A stretch of 6,198 bases of DNA, from NCBI GenBank assembly GCA_024643945.1, contig JAHELX010000375.1, positions 1 to 6,198 on the forward strand, read 5' to 3'. The notes beneath the pieces were generated by a model. The model had not been told where the DNA came from. It did no database searches and saw only the letters and a list, made by a program, of their open reading frames with translations. The translations under genes were made by a program, and so were the position numbers. Source of the stretch: Anaerolineales bacterium (GTDB lineage: Bacteria > Chloroflexota > Anaerolineae > 4572-78 > NAK82). Of this stretch, positions 1 to 5,835 are shown piece after piece. The first letter of the stretch is position 1. Each line of letters starts with the position of its first letter.

Positions 1-426
1 AACCGAGCGACCAAGCTCATCGGCGCGGACAACCACCGATGTCTGGTAGCGCCGAGGGCCGGTCCCGACGATGATCCAGTCGCTCGACCAGAAATCGGCC
101 GGTAGCTGGCTCACGTCCATCTGGCTTTCCACGCCGGCCTCGAAACGTAATTGGGCGATGTCGCCGTTTTGATCGTAGGCCAGGTCCAGGTAGGCTGTGG
201 GTCCCAACAGCCGGCGCAGGTGCAGATCCACCCCGGCTGCGTGCATCGGTTTCAGCCAGGCCGGGTCCAGGTCATCGCCGGCGACCGTGGCAAAGGTCAC
301 CTCGGCCCCCAGCCGGGCCAACGCCAGCGACAGGTACGCAGCACACCCTCCCAGGCCTTCCCAGGGGACTGAACCCGGTTGGCTGAGGCGATCTCGTGAG
401 ACCTCACCGGTGACCGAAAAGCGCAT
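1..426 (-). CDS. PfkB/ribokinase-family sugar or nucleoside kinase, N-terminal 142 residues (runs off left edge)
   Basis: Reading the minus strand from the ATG at 426 gives 142 residues with no stop before the window edge, so the C-terminal half is missing. What is seen: an opening beta strand (MRFSVTGEVSRD), the family's double glycine in GLGGCAAYLSLALARLGAEV (G26-G27), TVAGDD at 47-52, AAGVD at 63-67 and TAYLDLAYDQNGD from residue 78. This order and spacing match the N-terminal substrate-binding half of PfkB/ribokinase enzymes. Those enzymes phosphorylate a sugar or nucleoside hydroxyl with ATP in the cytosol. The signature with the catalytic Asp (DTxGAGD) would lie beyond the edge, so activity cannot be judged. 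The start follows the previous stop by 3 bases, in the same frame and without a good ribosome site, which suggests translational coupling. A nucleoside substrate is inferred from the neighbouring glycosylase-like gene. Confidence 0.85.
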   Translation of the reverse strand, partial: MRFSVTGEVSRDRLSQPGSVPWEGLGGCAAYLSLALARLGAEVTFATVAGDDLDPAWLKPMHAAGVDLHLRRLLGPTAYLDLAYDQNGDIAQLRFEAGVESQMDVSQLPADFWSSDWIIVGTGPRRYQTSVVVRADELGRSV

Positions 427-429
427 GAC

Positions 430-1449
430 TCAATAGTAGGTTGTGACCAGTCGCGGCTCGAAGAATCCGCGATAGAGTTCTTCTCGCGCCCCCAGGCAGG
501 TGGTGGCCAGTGGGCAGTGCCCAGGACAGTTGTAGTCAAAGGACTTCATCACGCTGCAATCGGTGAAGTCGCAGGTCGCGCAGCGGGGCGGGCGAGCGTA
601 GTGGCAACAACTGCGGCCAATAGTCCAGAATATCTCATCCAGCACAAAGACGTCGATGCCAGAATGCTCCTCCAAAACCTTGTAGGCGTGTTTCACGACC
701 TCCCGTATCTCCCAGTCATCAGCATCGGTGGCAGGCGACTGGGTGCGAAGCTGATGGGCCAGGTCTGAATCAGTGACGGTGACGATGCCCGTGCGTAGCG
801 CCATACGAATCAAATGGTAGTCAACCGGGATGTAAAGATTTTCCGTGTCGTGCGCCTGCCACAAGTCCAGCGCGGCCAGTATCTTCAAAAAGACAAACGC
901 CTTCTTGAAGTGCGGGTCGTCGTAACCCTCAAATTTCGACAGCCGGTCTAGCAAGCCGGTGCCTTCCGGCGTGTGAAGCTGATTGTCGCAGGCGGCAAGC
1001 AGGGTTAGAGTCGAGCCCTGGTAGTCGTGCAAGAGTCCCCGGGCCAGGTCACGCAATATGTCCACCCGCTCCTCGGCACGGTTGATGAGGGTGTGCGCCG
1101 GGTCCCCGTCAGGGGCATAGACAGCCTGGTAGTCGGGGACGGTCAGGTCAGCCAGCCGGGCAGCGGTGAAGAAATCCGGCGCTTCCTGGGCCCTGCGCCT
1201 GGCAAAAGCAAAGAAAAGGTCGGAACCTTTGATGTATTCGCCATCGAGCTCAGCCTCCAGGCCGTAGAAGTCGAATAGAAGCGCAGAATTGAAGAAGAAA
1301 AAGTCGGCCAATTGCGCCGGTTGGCGCGTGGGCATCGCAGCCTCGAAGGTGGCGAAGCCATTGGACGTCCAATTCAGCTCAACCAGCCGCTGTCCGATGG
1401 CCTCTGCCTGCTGATCGTTGATTTCCAATCTCCAGTCTCTAGTTTCCAA
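430..1449 (-). CDS. HhH-fold glycosylase-like protein with C-terminal Fe-S loop (Qng1/DUF2419- and EndoIII-like)
   Basis: This is a 339-residue protein of mixed affinity. Residues 120-145 (INRAEERVDILRDLARGLL) and the F-x-GY-D segment at 173-177 resemble human C9orf64/Qng1, the queuosine-5'-monophosphate N-glycosylase; the final YY is also shared. Residues 181-220 resemble endonuclease III. K182 falls at its catalytic lysine, and VDYHLIRMALRT (209-220) matches VDTHIFRVCNRT, with D210 at the catalytic aspartate. C282-x7-C290-x2-C293-x4-C298, within ARPPRCATCDFTDC, parallels the EndoIII [4Fe-4S] loop (C-x6-C-x2-C-x5-C). Three more cysteines follow (308, 312, 318). Likely role: a cytosolic N-glycosylase acting on a modified nucleotide or on DNA; the substrate is unknown. 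The start taken is TTG at 1449, with GGAG 8 bases upstream. It lies in a heptamer repeat, so the first 10 residues are uncertain. The homologue comparisons are from memory. Confidence 0.72.
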   Translation of the reverse strand: METRDWRLEINDQQAEAIGQRLVELNWTSNGFATFEAAMPTRQPAQLADFFFFNSALLFDFYGLEAELDGEYIKGSDLFFAFARRRAQEAPDFFTAARLADLTVPDYQAVYAPDGDPAHTLINRAEERVDILRDLARGLLHDYQGSTLTLLAACDNQLHTPEGTGLLDRLSKFEGYDDPHFKKAFVFLKILAALDLWQAHDTENLYIPVDYHLIRMALRTGIVTVTDSDLAHQLRTQSPATDADDWEIREVVKHAYKVLEEHSGIDVFVLDEIFWTIGRSCCHYARPPRCATCDFTDCSVMKSFDYNCPGHCPLATTCLGAREELYRGFFEPRLVTTYY

Positions 1450-1461
1450 TCTCCAATCTCC
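1420..1461 (-). repeat. Six tandem degenerate heptamers (consensus GGARAYT) across a gene start
   Basis: Read on the minus strand, 1461 to 1420 divides exactly into six 7-base units: GGAGATT twice, then GGAAACT, AGAGACT, GGAGATT and GGAAATC. A 13-base stretch, TGGAGATTGGAAA, therefore occurs twice, 21 bases apart (forward positions 1443-1455 and 1422-1434). Because 21 bases are seven codons, the array encodes a repeated peptide of the form DWRLE. The array overlaps the ribosome site, the TTG start and the first ten codons of the glycosylase-like gene. Confidence 0.85.
1458..1461 (-). promoter_or_regulatory. Ribosome binding site for the TTG start at 1449
   Basis: GGAG on the minus strand lies 8 bases before the TTG at 1449-1447. 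The site is part of the heptamer repeat (GGAGATT units), so the same repeat supplies both the Shine-Dalgarno sequence and the start codon. No ATG or GTG exists in this frame between the preceding gene's stop region and residue 39, so TTG is the best available start. A second in-frame TTG lies seven codons later in the next repeat copies. Confidence 0.45.
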
Positions 1462-1487
1462 TATGTGGTTATATTCACGGGCGGGTA

Positions 1488-2300
1488 TTATATTCCTAGA
1501 TCCGATTTGATGCGAGCCGCCTGGGCCATGGCCGCCTCCCGTCCTTTTTGCACCAGTAAATCGGTCTGGCTAAAGTCAATGAAGCTGGTGTGGGCGATGT
1601 CGGGCTGAATGAGCACATCGGCGATTTGAGCCTCGATGTAGCGCGCGCGCATAATCGTATAGATAGACAGCGACCACATCTCAAAGATGTTCTGCGGCTG
1701 CTCGACAGGAGTGATGGGGGGTGGCAGCAGGTCCACTGCGATTACATAATCAGCCCCTATGTCCCGCGCCACGCCGACCGGCAGGTTGTTCAGGGCGCCG
1801 CCGTCAATCAGAAGCCGGTCGCCGTCCTCCAGCGGACAGAAGATACCTGGCAGCGAGCAACTGGCACGGATGCCCCGGGACAGTGCCCCCTGGCGGAAGA
1901 CAACCAACTTATTGGTGAGGATATCAACCGCCACAGCCGCAAAGGGGATCTTCAGTTGCTCAAAGGTGACGCCGCCGGTCAGATCGTCAATCACCTGCTC
2001 CATGCGGCTGATGTCGAAGAAGCCGAGGCCCGGTCGGACAAAACGCCCCAATCGCCTCCAGTTCATGTGCTCAGTAATTTTCTGCAGCTCGACGGGTGAC
2101 AGGCCGGCGCAGTAGAGTCCCCCTGCCAACGAGCCCGCGCTGACTCCCACCACCAGGTCGGGTCGAATACCCTCCTCGTCGAAGACTTGCATCACGCCCA
2201 GGTGCGCTGCACCCCGTACGGCACCGCCACTCAACACCACGCCGACCCGCCGGCGATTTGGTCGGGAACGCCTTCCTGGCAACAGGCCGAACAAGCGCAT
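1488..2300 (-). CDS. Patatin-like phospholipase/esterase (RssA type)
   Basis: This 270-residue protein is a single patatin-like alpha/beta hydrolase domain. The parts are in the expected order: a basic N-terminus (residues 10-18), a strand leading to the oxyanion-hole loop GGAVRG (25-30), the nucleophile elbow GVSAGS with Ser54 (G-x-S-x-G), the family's SCSLPGIF segment (147-154), and DGG with Asp166, the second member of the Ser-Asp dyad. Known members hydrolyse acyl esters of lipids or small substrates. The physiological substrate of this short bacterial RssA/YchK-like group is generally unknown. No signal peptide or membrane segment is seen, so it should be cytosolic or peripheral on the membrane. 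The ATG at 2300 has a strong ribosome site. The gene ends 38 bases before the next TTG start. Length and motifs look complete, so an active enzyme is expected. Confidence 0.93.
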   Translation of the reverse strand: MRLFGLLPGRRSRPNRRRVGVVLSGGAVRGAAHLGVMQVFDEEGIRPDLVVGVSAGSLAGGLYCAGLSPVELQKITEHMNWRRLGRFVRPGLGFFDISRMEQVIDDLTGGVTFEQLKIPFAAVAVDILTNKLVVFRQGALSRGIRASCSLPGIFCPLEDGDRLLIDGGALNNLPVGVARDIGADYVIAVDLLPPPITPVEQPQNIFEMWSLSIYTIMRARYIEAQIADVLIQPDIAHTSFIDFSQTDLLVQKGREAAMAQAARIKSDLGI

Positions 2301-2307
2301 GGTACCA

Positions 2308-2312
2308 CCTCC
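2308..2312 (-). promoter_or_regulatory. Strong Shine-Dalgarno site of the patatin-like gene
   Basis: GGAGG (within AGGGAGGTGG) ends 7 bases before the ATG at 2300. It is one of the two strongest ribosome sites in the window. Together with the 57-base gap upstream, it suggests independent translation initiation rather than coupling to the preceding gene. Confidence 0.75.
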
Positions 2313-2325
2313 CTCAAATGTCCAA

Positions 2326-2349
2326 GTGGCAGATCGGCAAATTAGCAGA
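2326..2349 (-). repeat. Three degenerate octamers in the gap between glycosyltransferase and patatin genes
   Basis: On the minus strand, 2349 to 2326 reads as three 8-base units: TCTGCTAA, TTTGCCGA and TCTGCCAC (consensus TYTGCYRM). The array occupies about half of the 57-base gap between the stop at 2358 and the start at 2300. No promoter or terminator-like hairpin is evident in this gap. Confidence 0.55.
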
Positions 2350-2357
2350 CCCCCAGG

Positions 2358-4007
2358 TCACTCTTGCTGACATTTGCACCCCCCCGCCCCTTGCGGTGCC
2401 GGTGTGCTGGAAGTGTCCGTGTTGGCTGATTGGATATTTGACACGTCGTAATGGTACACGTCTACCAGCGCGAAGCTGGCCGACTCGACCAGACGAGCAT
2501 GTTGATCGAGCCATGTTCGTGCCAGATCCCGCGAATCCCAAAGCCAACTCTCTGAAACGACGAGCCAGACATCCTCGTAACCCGCCAGCAGTTGCGCCAT
2601 TGCCTGGCTTGTTTCAACTTCGGGTTTGCCGTCATTGGTCCAGGGTCCTTCCAAAGCTACGTAATCATCGCCGAAATAGTAGTCAAAAGTATAGCGCACG
2701 TAGGGTATCTGAAACATGATCGGCGCATCACCCTGGCGATGGGTTGTCACGTAGTCGGCCGCCGCTCGAAAGTCGGACTTGATGGGGGTGGCTGCCTGGG
2801 TCCACACGCCCAACAGGCTGAATGACAATATCACCGCCAGGGTCAGCCCAGCGACAATTGGCGATAGCCGAGACAGGGCCACTATGCCTGATGCAGCCAG
2901 CAGATAGAAGGCCGGGGCGATGAAGATGAGATAGCGGGGCTCAAAAACCGGCGCCCGCAGCGAAATCAAGTAGACGAGGACAACGGGCAAAAAAAGCCAT
3001 AGCAACAGCAAGAGTCGCGAACGTGTTTCGCGTGGGAGGGGGAATCGGTTGCCTACGAGGCGGCTCCAGAAGTTCCCCCCCGCTGAGGAAAAGAGGCCGC
3101 TTAGCATCGCAAACACGAACGCAGTCACCACCAGCCAGCCGCCCACCATCGCCACACCCTGAGAGTAAAGATTGAGCAGCAGGGATAGCATCTCTTTGAT
3201 GGGATAAAACGGGTGGCCCGTTTCATAGCTATTCAACATCAACGGCAATTGCCAGATTGCCAGCGGCACATAAGGCAGCGTGAGCAGCCCCAGCGACACC
3301 GCTCCTCCCCACCATTGCTTTCGAGTACCAGGCCGGGCCAGGAGAAGGACTACTACGTACACTGGGATCATCAAAGCCGACAGCAGGTGGATGTAGAGGG
3401 ACATGCTGGCAGAAAGGACAAATCCCACCCACCACCGCAACCGCCCGCTGGCCAAGGCCTCAAGCTGGCAGGTCACCGCCAACAGTGTCAATGCGGTTAC
3501 CAGGGTGTACATTTTGGCATCCTGACTGTACCACACCAGGTAGGGGGAAATGGCAATCAGTGTCGCTGCCATCACTGCCCCGCGTCTTCCCACCAGCCAG
3601 CGTCCTGCCCGATACATAAGAGGTACCGCCAAAACGCCAAAGCATAGCGACAGGTACCTTAGCGCAAATTCGCTATTGCCCGCCAGTCTCAACCAGCCGC
3701 GCATGAGAAGGTAGTAGAAGGGACCATTGTGCCCACTCGTCATCAGGCTCTGGGCTAATTGCGACAGCGGCCAATTGGCGAAGCGAATCACATCCACTTC
3801 ATCCCGCCACAAACTCTGCGTATCGAGGTGGGGAGCACGCAGCAAAAAAGCGACCAGGGCAAACACAGTCAATGCGCCCCAGGTCGCTATGTGAGACTTT
3901 CTGTCCAGGTAACGAGTAACGAATAACAGAGATCGGGTCATAGGTGACGAATAACGAGGTAAGAAATCCTCACCAGATTGCGCGAGTTTCGATGCCTCGT
4001 ATCTCAT
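2358..4007 (-). CDS. Polytopic membrane glycosyltransferase, GT39/ArnT-like (PMT_2 family)
   Basis: This 549-residue protein has about ten hydrophobic segments between residues 41 and 402. Family marks: SLWRDE at 65-70, whose acidic pair lies in the first external loop where GT39/ArnT-type enzymes keep their catalytic acidic residue; GHNGPFYYLLMRGW from 92; SPYLVWYSQDAKMYTL at 154-169; and FEPRYLIFIAPAF from 355. Such enzymes transfer a sugar from a polyprenyl-phosphate carrier to lipid, polysaccharide or protein on the outer membrane face. Residues 408-525 form a soluble C-terminal part beginning KSDFRAAADYV, followed by a short disordered Cys-containing tail. The ATG at 4007 has AGGA 7 bases upstream and follows the previous stop by 3 bases. 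Residues 15-34 are encoded by heptamer repeats, giving an unusually long N-terminus before the first membrane helix. Met23 is a weaker alternative start, at 3941. Acceptor and donor sugar are unknown. Confidence 0.88.
   Translation of the reverse strand: MRYEASKLAQSGEDFLPRYSSPMTRSLLFVTRYLDRKSHIATWGALTVFALVAFLLRAPHLDTQSLWRDEVDVIRFANWPLSQLAQSLMTSGHNGPFYYLLMRGWLRLAGNSEFALRYLSLCFGVLAVPLMYRAGRWLVGRRGAVMAATLIAISPYLVWYSQDAKMYTLVTALTLLAVTCQLEALASGRLRWWVGFVLSASMSLYIHLLSALMIPVYVVVLLLARPGTRKQWWGGAVSLGLLTLPYVPLAIWQLPLMLNSYETGHPFYPIKEMLSLLLNLYSQGVAMVGGWLVVTAFVFAMLSGLFSSAGGNFWSRLVGNRFPLPRETRSRLLLLLWLFLPVVLVYLISLRAPVFEPRYLIFIAPAFYLLAASGIVALSRLSPIVAGLTLAVILSFSLLGVWTQAATPIKSDFRAAADYVTTHRQGDAPIMFQIPYVRYTFDYYFGDDYVALEGPWTNDGKPEVETSQAMAQLLAGYEDVWLVVSESWLWDSRDLARTWLDQHARLVESASFALVDVYHYDVSNIQSANTDTSSTPAPQGAGGCKCQQE
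3909..3964 (-). repeat. Eight degenerate heptamers (consensus TCGTTAC) inside the glycosyltransferase N-terminus
   Basis: On the minus strand, 3964 to 3909 splits in one register into eight 7-base units. The best ones are TCGTTAT (3957-3951), TCGTCAC (3950-3944), CTGTTAT (3929-3923) and two perfect TCGTTAC copies (3922-3909). The first unit and the two middle units are strongly diverged. Because 7 is not a multiple of 3, the copies are read in different frames and give no repeated peptide. The alternative start Met23 lies inside one unit. Confidence 0.7.
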
Positions 4008-4017
4008 CCCTCATTCC
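3997..4017 (-). repeat. Short heptamer tract at a stop/start junction
   Basis: On the minus strand, 4017 to 4004 reads as two 7-base units, GGAATGA and GGGATGA, with a poorer third unit GATACGA down to 3997. The first unit contains the stop of the Pro/Thr-rich protein gene and the second contains the start of the glycosyltransferase. Two good units alone are weak evidence. It is listed because three other boundaries in this window hold comparable tracts. Confidence 0.4.
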
Positions 4018-4700
4018 TGGTTACCTTTCTTTTCTGTGGGCAATGGCTCTGGTGGCATTGGTGGCCGACGCCGTCCCCTGATCTCCAGGAAAAGCAAAAT
4101 CAGCGGCACCAGCAACAAAAGACCAACGCCGCAACACAGCCAGGGATAGGCGACGAGCACTGCCATAGTATCCCAAAACTTAACCCAGTTGATAACCGGC
4201 TGGCCGCCTCTGGTGTCAGGAGGTTGCCTCGCTGGTGGCGTTGAGGAGGCTTCCGGTGCCTGGGTGACCTGAGCGGGAATCGTTGCCTCTGGCACAGGAG
4301 GTGGGGGCTGAGTTGGCTCGACGGTGGGCGGTGGCGCTTCCTGAGTAGGAACTCCCTCCGCCGGCGGGGGCGCTTCAGTCGGGACGGCCTGTGTAGGAAC
4401 ACCCTCAGCAGGCACAGTTTCAACAGGGACAGACTCGGATGCTGTCGGCGCCGGGGGAACCGGCGTGGGAGTCTCGGTTGCGGGTTCGGCAGGAGGTGGA
4501 GTTGGCGTCGGCGGCGGTGGGGTCGGAGTAGCTGCTGGAGGCGACTCCGGAGCTGACTGAAACACCAGGCGTGATGCGGTCACGGTCCCCGGCGAAAGTA
4601 CAGCCGCTACCAGTAGAGCTACCCCCAACCAGGGCAGCCAGGTCATCATCCTGTCAACATGGTTACGTATGGCTGATAGAAATACTGAAAAGGATCGCAT
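4011..4700 (-). CDS. Pro/Thr-rich protein with N-terminal signal or anchor and C-terminal membrane segment, unknown function
   Basis: This 229-residue protein fits no enzyme family I recognise. A basic start (residues 1-18, with R2, R12 and R17) leads into a hydrophobic segment at about 21-41, which could be a signal peptide ending near TAS or an anchor. Residues 50-165 are a low-complexity linker of Pro, Thr, Glu, Ala and Val; PAEGVPTQ recurs at 97-104 and 113-120. A second hydrophobic segment (about 177-205) precedes a basic stop-transfer stretch RGRRR and a short proline-rich cytosolic tail. The expected topology is a long extracellular linker held to the membrane. The frame is open upstream to 4805, but that part overlaps the dehydratase gene and looks unnatural. 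ATG at 4700 is preferred, with GGTGA 8 bases before it. The linker would be a plausible glycosylation target for the transferase encoded next; this is inference. Confidence 0.75.
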   Translation of the reverse strand: MRSFSVFLSAIRNHVDRMMTWLPWLGVALLVAAVLSPGTVTASRLVFQSAPESPPAATPTPPPPTPTPPPAEPATETPTPVPPAPTASESVPVETVPAEGVPTQAVPTEAPPPAEGVPTQEAPPPTVEPTQPPPPVPEATIPAQVTQAPEASSTPPARQPPDTRGGQPVINWVKFWDTMAVLVAYPWLCCGVGLLLLVPLILLFLEIRGRRRPPMPPEPLPTEKKGNQE

Positions 4701-4708
4701 TGGACCAT

Positions 4709-5785
4709 TCACCAATCTTGCATCCCCCACCACCGGGGGCGTGCATCCCGGTAATAAGCGATGGTTTCCTCTATGGCTTGCTCCCGCCTGTACTGGGGCT
4801 TCCACCCCGTATGCCGACTGAAGGTTGAATAGTCTACGCCCAGGCGCTGGATCTCAGTCTGACCGGGCCGAAAGCGGCTTGCATCAATCACAATTTCCTT
4901 CTCACCCCATACTTCCGTCTCTTGGCCAACCTGCAGGATCATCTCAGCCCAGTGACGGTTAGAGATATCCTGACCGAAGCCATAAGCATAGGTTCTCCCC
5001 GGTTCGCCAAAGACCGTCGCGTACAGATGTCCGCGCACACCGTCCAACACATAGGTGTAGTCTCGGGTCGCGTCGGGATTGCCCATCACGATCTTGTCTC
5101 GCGAGAGAGCCTGAGTAATCACGGTGCCGGTGAAGTAGCGCGGGCTTTGCCGAGGGCCAAAGTTGTTGAACATTCGAGTGCCGACCACAGGCATCCCGTA
5201 AGCTTGGTAATAGTTTTTGCCCAGGTAATCGGCGGCCACCTTAGATGTGGCGTACGGGCTCTGCGGGTTGAGGGGTGAACGTTCATCAAACACTACCATT
5301 CCATCATCCCGGAATCGGTAGAAATCGCGCTGATCCTCGTTGATGTTGCCAAACTCCTCGGAAGTGCCGGCCAGATCGAATTTGTACAGCTCCAGTTCTT
5401 CGTCCACGATCGCCTGAAGCAGATTCAATGTGGCGATGGTGTTATTCATAAAGGTCTCAAATGGCCGCTGCCAGGACTCGCCTACGTGCGCCTGCGCAGC
5501 CAGGTGGAAGACAATTGGGGGCGATGAAGCATCCTGCTTGACAGCTCGCACGGCTGCCCGGGTTGAGTAGGGATCAACAAGGTTTCCCCAATGGACCCTC
5601 ACCGCTTTGAACTTGTCCCTTGTCAAGTGTTGGGGAGCGCGAGAGGAGGCACGCAGGAAGACGTGGACGTTAGCGCCAAGCTCTATTAATACATCGGTGA
5701 GATGGCTACCAATGAACCCGCCAGCACCGGTCACCAAAACTGTCCTATTTCGCAGCACTTCTTTGATTTGTGGATCAAGTTGCAT
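4709..5785 (-). CDS. NAD-dependent nucleotide-sugar 4,6-dehydratase-like enzyme (extended SDR, GDP-mannose dehydratase type)
   Basis: The protein has 358 residues if it starts at the ATG at 5785. Positions here count from the possible GTG at 5794, three codons earlier. GAGGFIGS (23-30) is the nucleotide-binding glycine motif of a Rossmann fold. HLAAQAHVGESW (97-108) is the usual loop after the fourth strand. TSEEFG (144-149) supplies the Thr and the Glu of 4,6-dehydratases; 4-epimerases normally lack this Glu. YATSK (181-185) holds the catalytic Tyr and Lys. FNNFGPRQSP (209-218), RDYTYVLDGV (244-253) and FRPGQTE (308-314) bind the sugar nucleotide. Such enzymes convert an NDP-hexose to the NDP-4-keto-6-deoxy sugar with bound NAD. 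GDP-mannose is the likeliest substrate by overall resemblance, but FNNFGPRQSP also recalls dTDP- and UDP-sugar enzymes, so the substrate is open. It likely feeds surface glycan synthesis with the GT39 gene downstream. Confidence 0.88.
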   Translation of the reverse strand: MQLDPQIKEVLRNRTVLVTGAGGFIGSHLTDVLIELGANVHVFLRASSRAPQHLTRDKFKAVRVHWGNLVDPYSTRAAVRAVKQDASSPPIVFHLAAQAHVGESWQRPFETFMNNTIATLNLLQAIVDEELELYKFDLAGTSEEFGNINEDQRDFYRFRDDGMVVFDERSPLNPQSPYATSKVAADYLGKNYYQAYGMPVVGTRMFNNFGPRQSPRYFTGTVITQALSRDKIVMGNPDATRDYTYVLDGVRGHLYATVFGEPGRTYAYGFGQDISNRHWAEMILQVGQETEVWGEKEIVIDASRFRPGQTEIQRLGVDYSTFSRHTGWKPQYRREQAIEETIAYYRDARPRWWGMQDW

Positions 5786-5796
5786 GAAAGTCACTA

Positions 5797-5801
5797 CCTC
5801 C
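5797..5801 (-). promoter_or_regulatory. Ribosome binding site deciding the dehydratase start
   Basis: GGAGG (in CTGGGAGGTAG) lies 11 bases before the ATG at 5785 but only 2 bases before the in-frame GTG at 5794. The 2-base spacing is too short for normal initiation, so the ATG is preferred, although 11 bases is slightly long. Confidence 0.65.
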
Positions 5802-5835
5802 CAGGTGATTTTGATGAGCCAGCGTACAGGGATTA

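Noticed and set aside
1590..2099. Plus-strand open frame of 169 codons opposite the patatin-like gene
   Set aside because: It lies wholly antisense to a gene with clear catalytic motifs, and its product has no recognisable domain or ribosome site. It is an open frame caused by GC-rich codon use.
2258..2719. Plus-strand open frame of 153 codons
   Set aside because: It overlaps the patatin start and the glycosyltransferase C-terminus on the opposite strand, with a product that shows no domain. It is a shadow frame.
4100..4423. Minus-strand frame of 107 codons rich in Arg and Pro
   Set aside because: It is the shifted reading of the Pro/Thr-rich linker of the gene at 4011-4700; such low-complexity GC-rich DNA is open in several frames.
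4701..4805. 35-residue N-terminal extension of the Pro/Thr-rich protein
   Set aside because: It overlaps the C-terminal coding region of the dehydratase, has no signal-like character, and the ATG at 4700 has both a ribosome site and a sensible signal/anchor directly after it.
5786..5794. GTG start of the dehydratase at 5794
   Set aside because: The GGAGG site is only 2 bases from this GTG but 11 from the ATG at 5785, so the ATG is more plausible. The difference is three residues.
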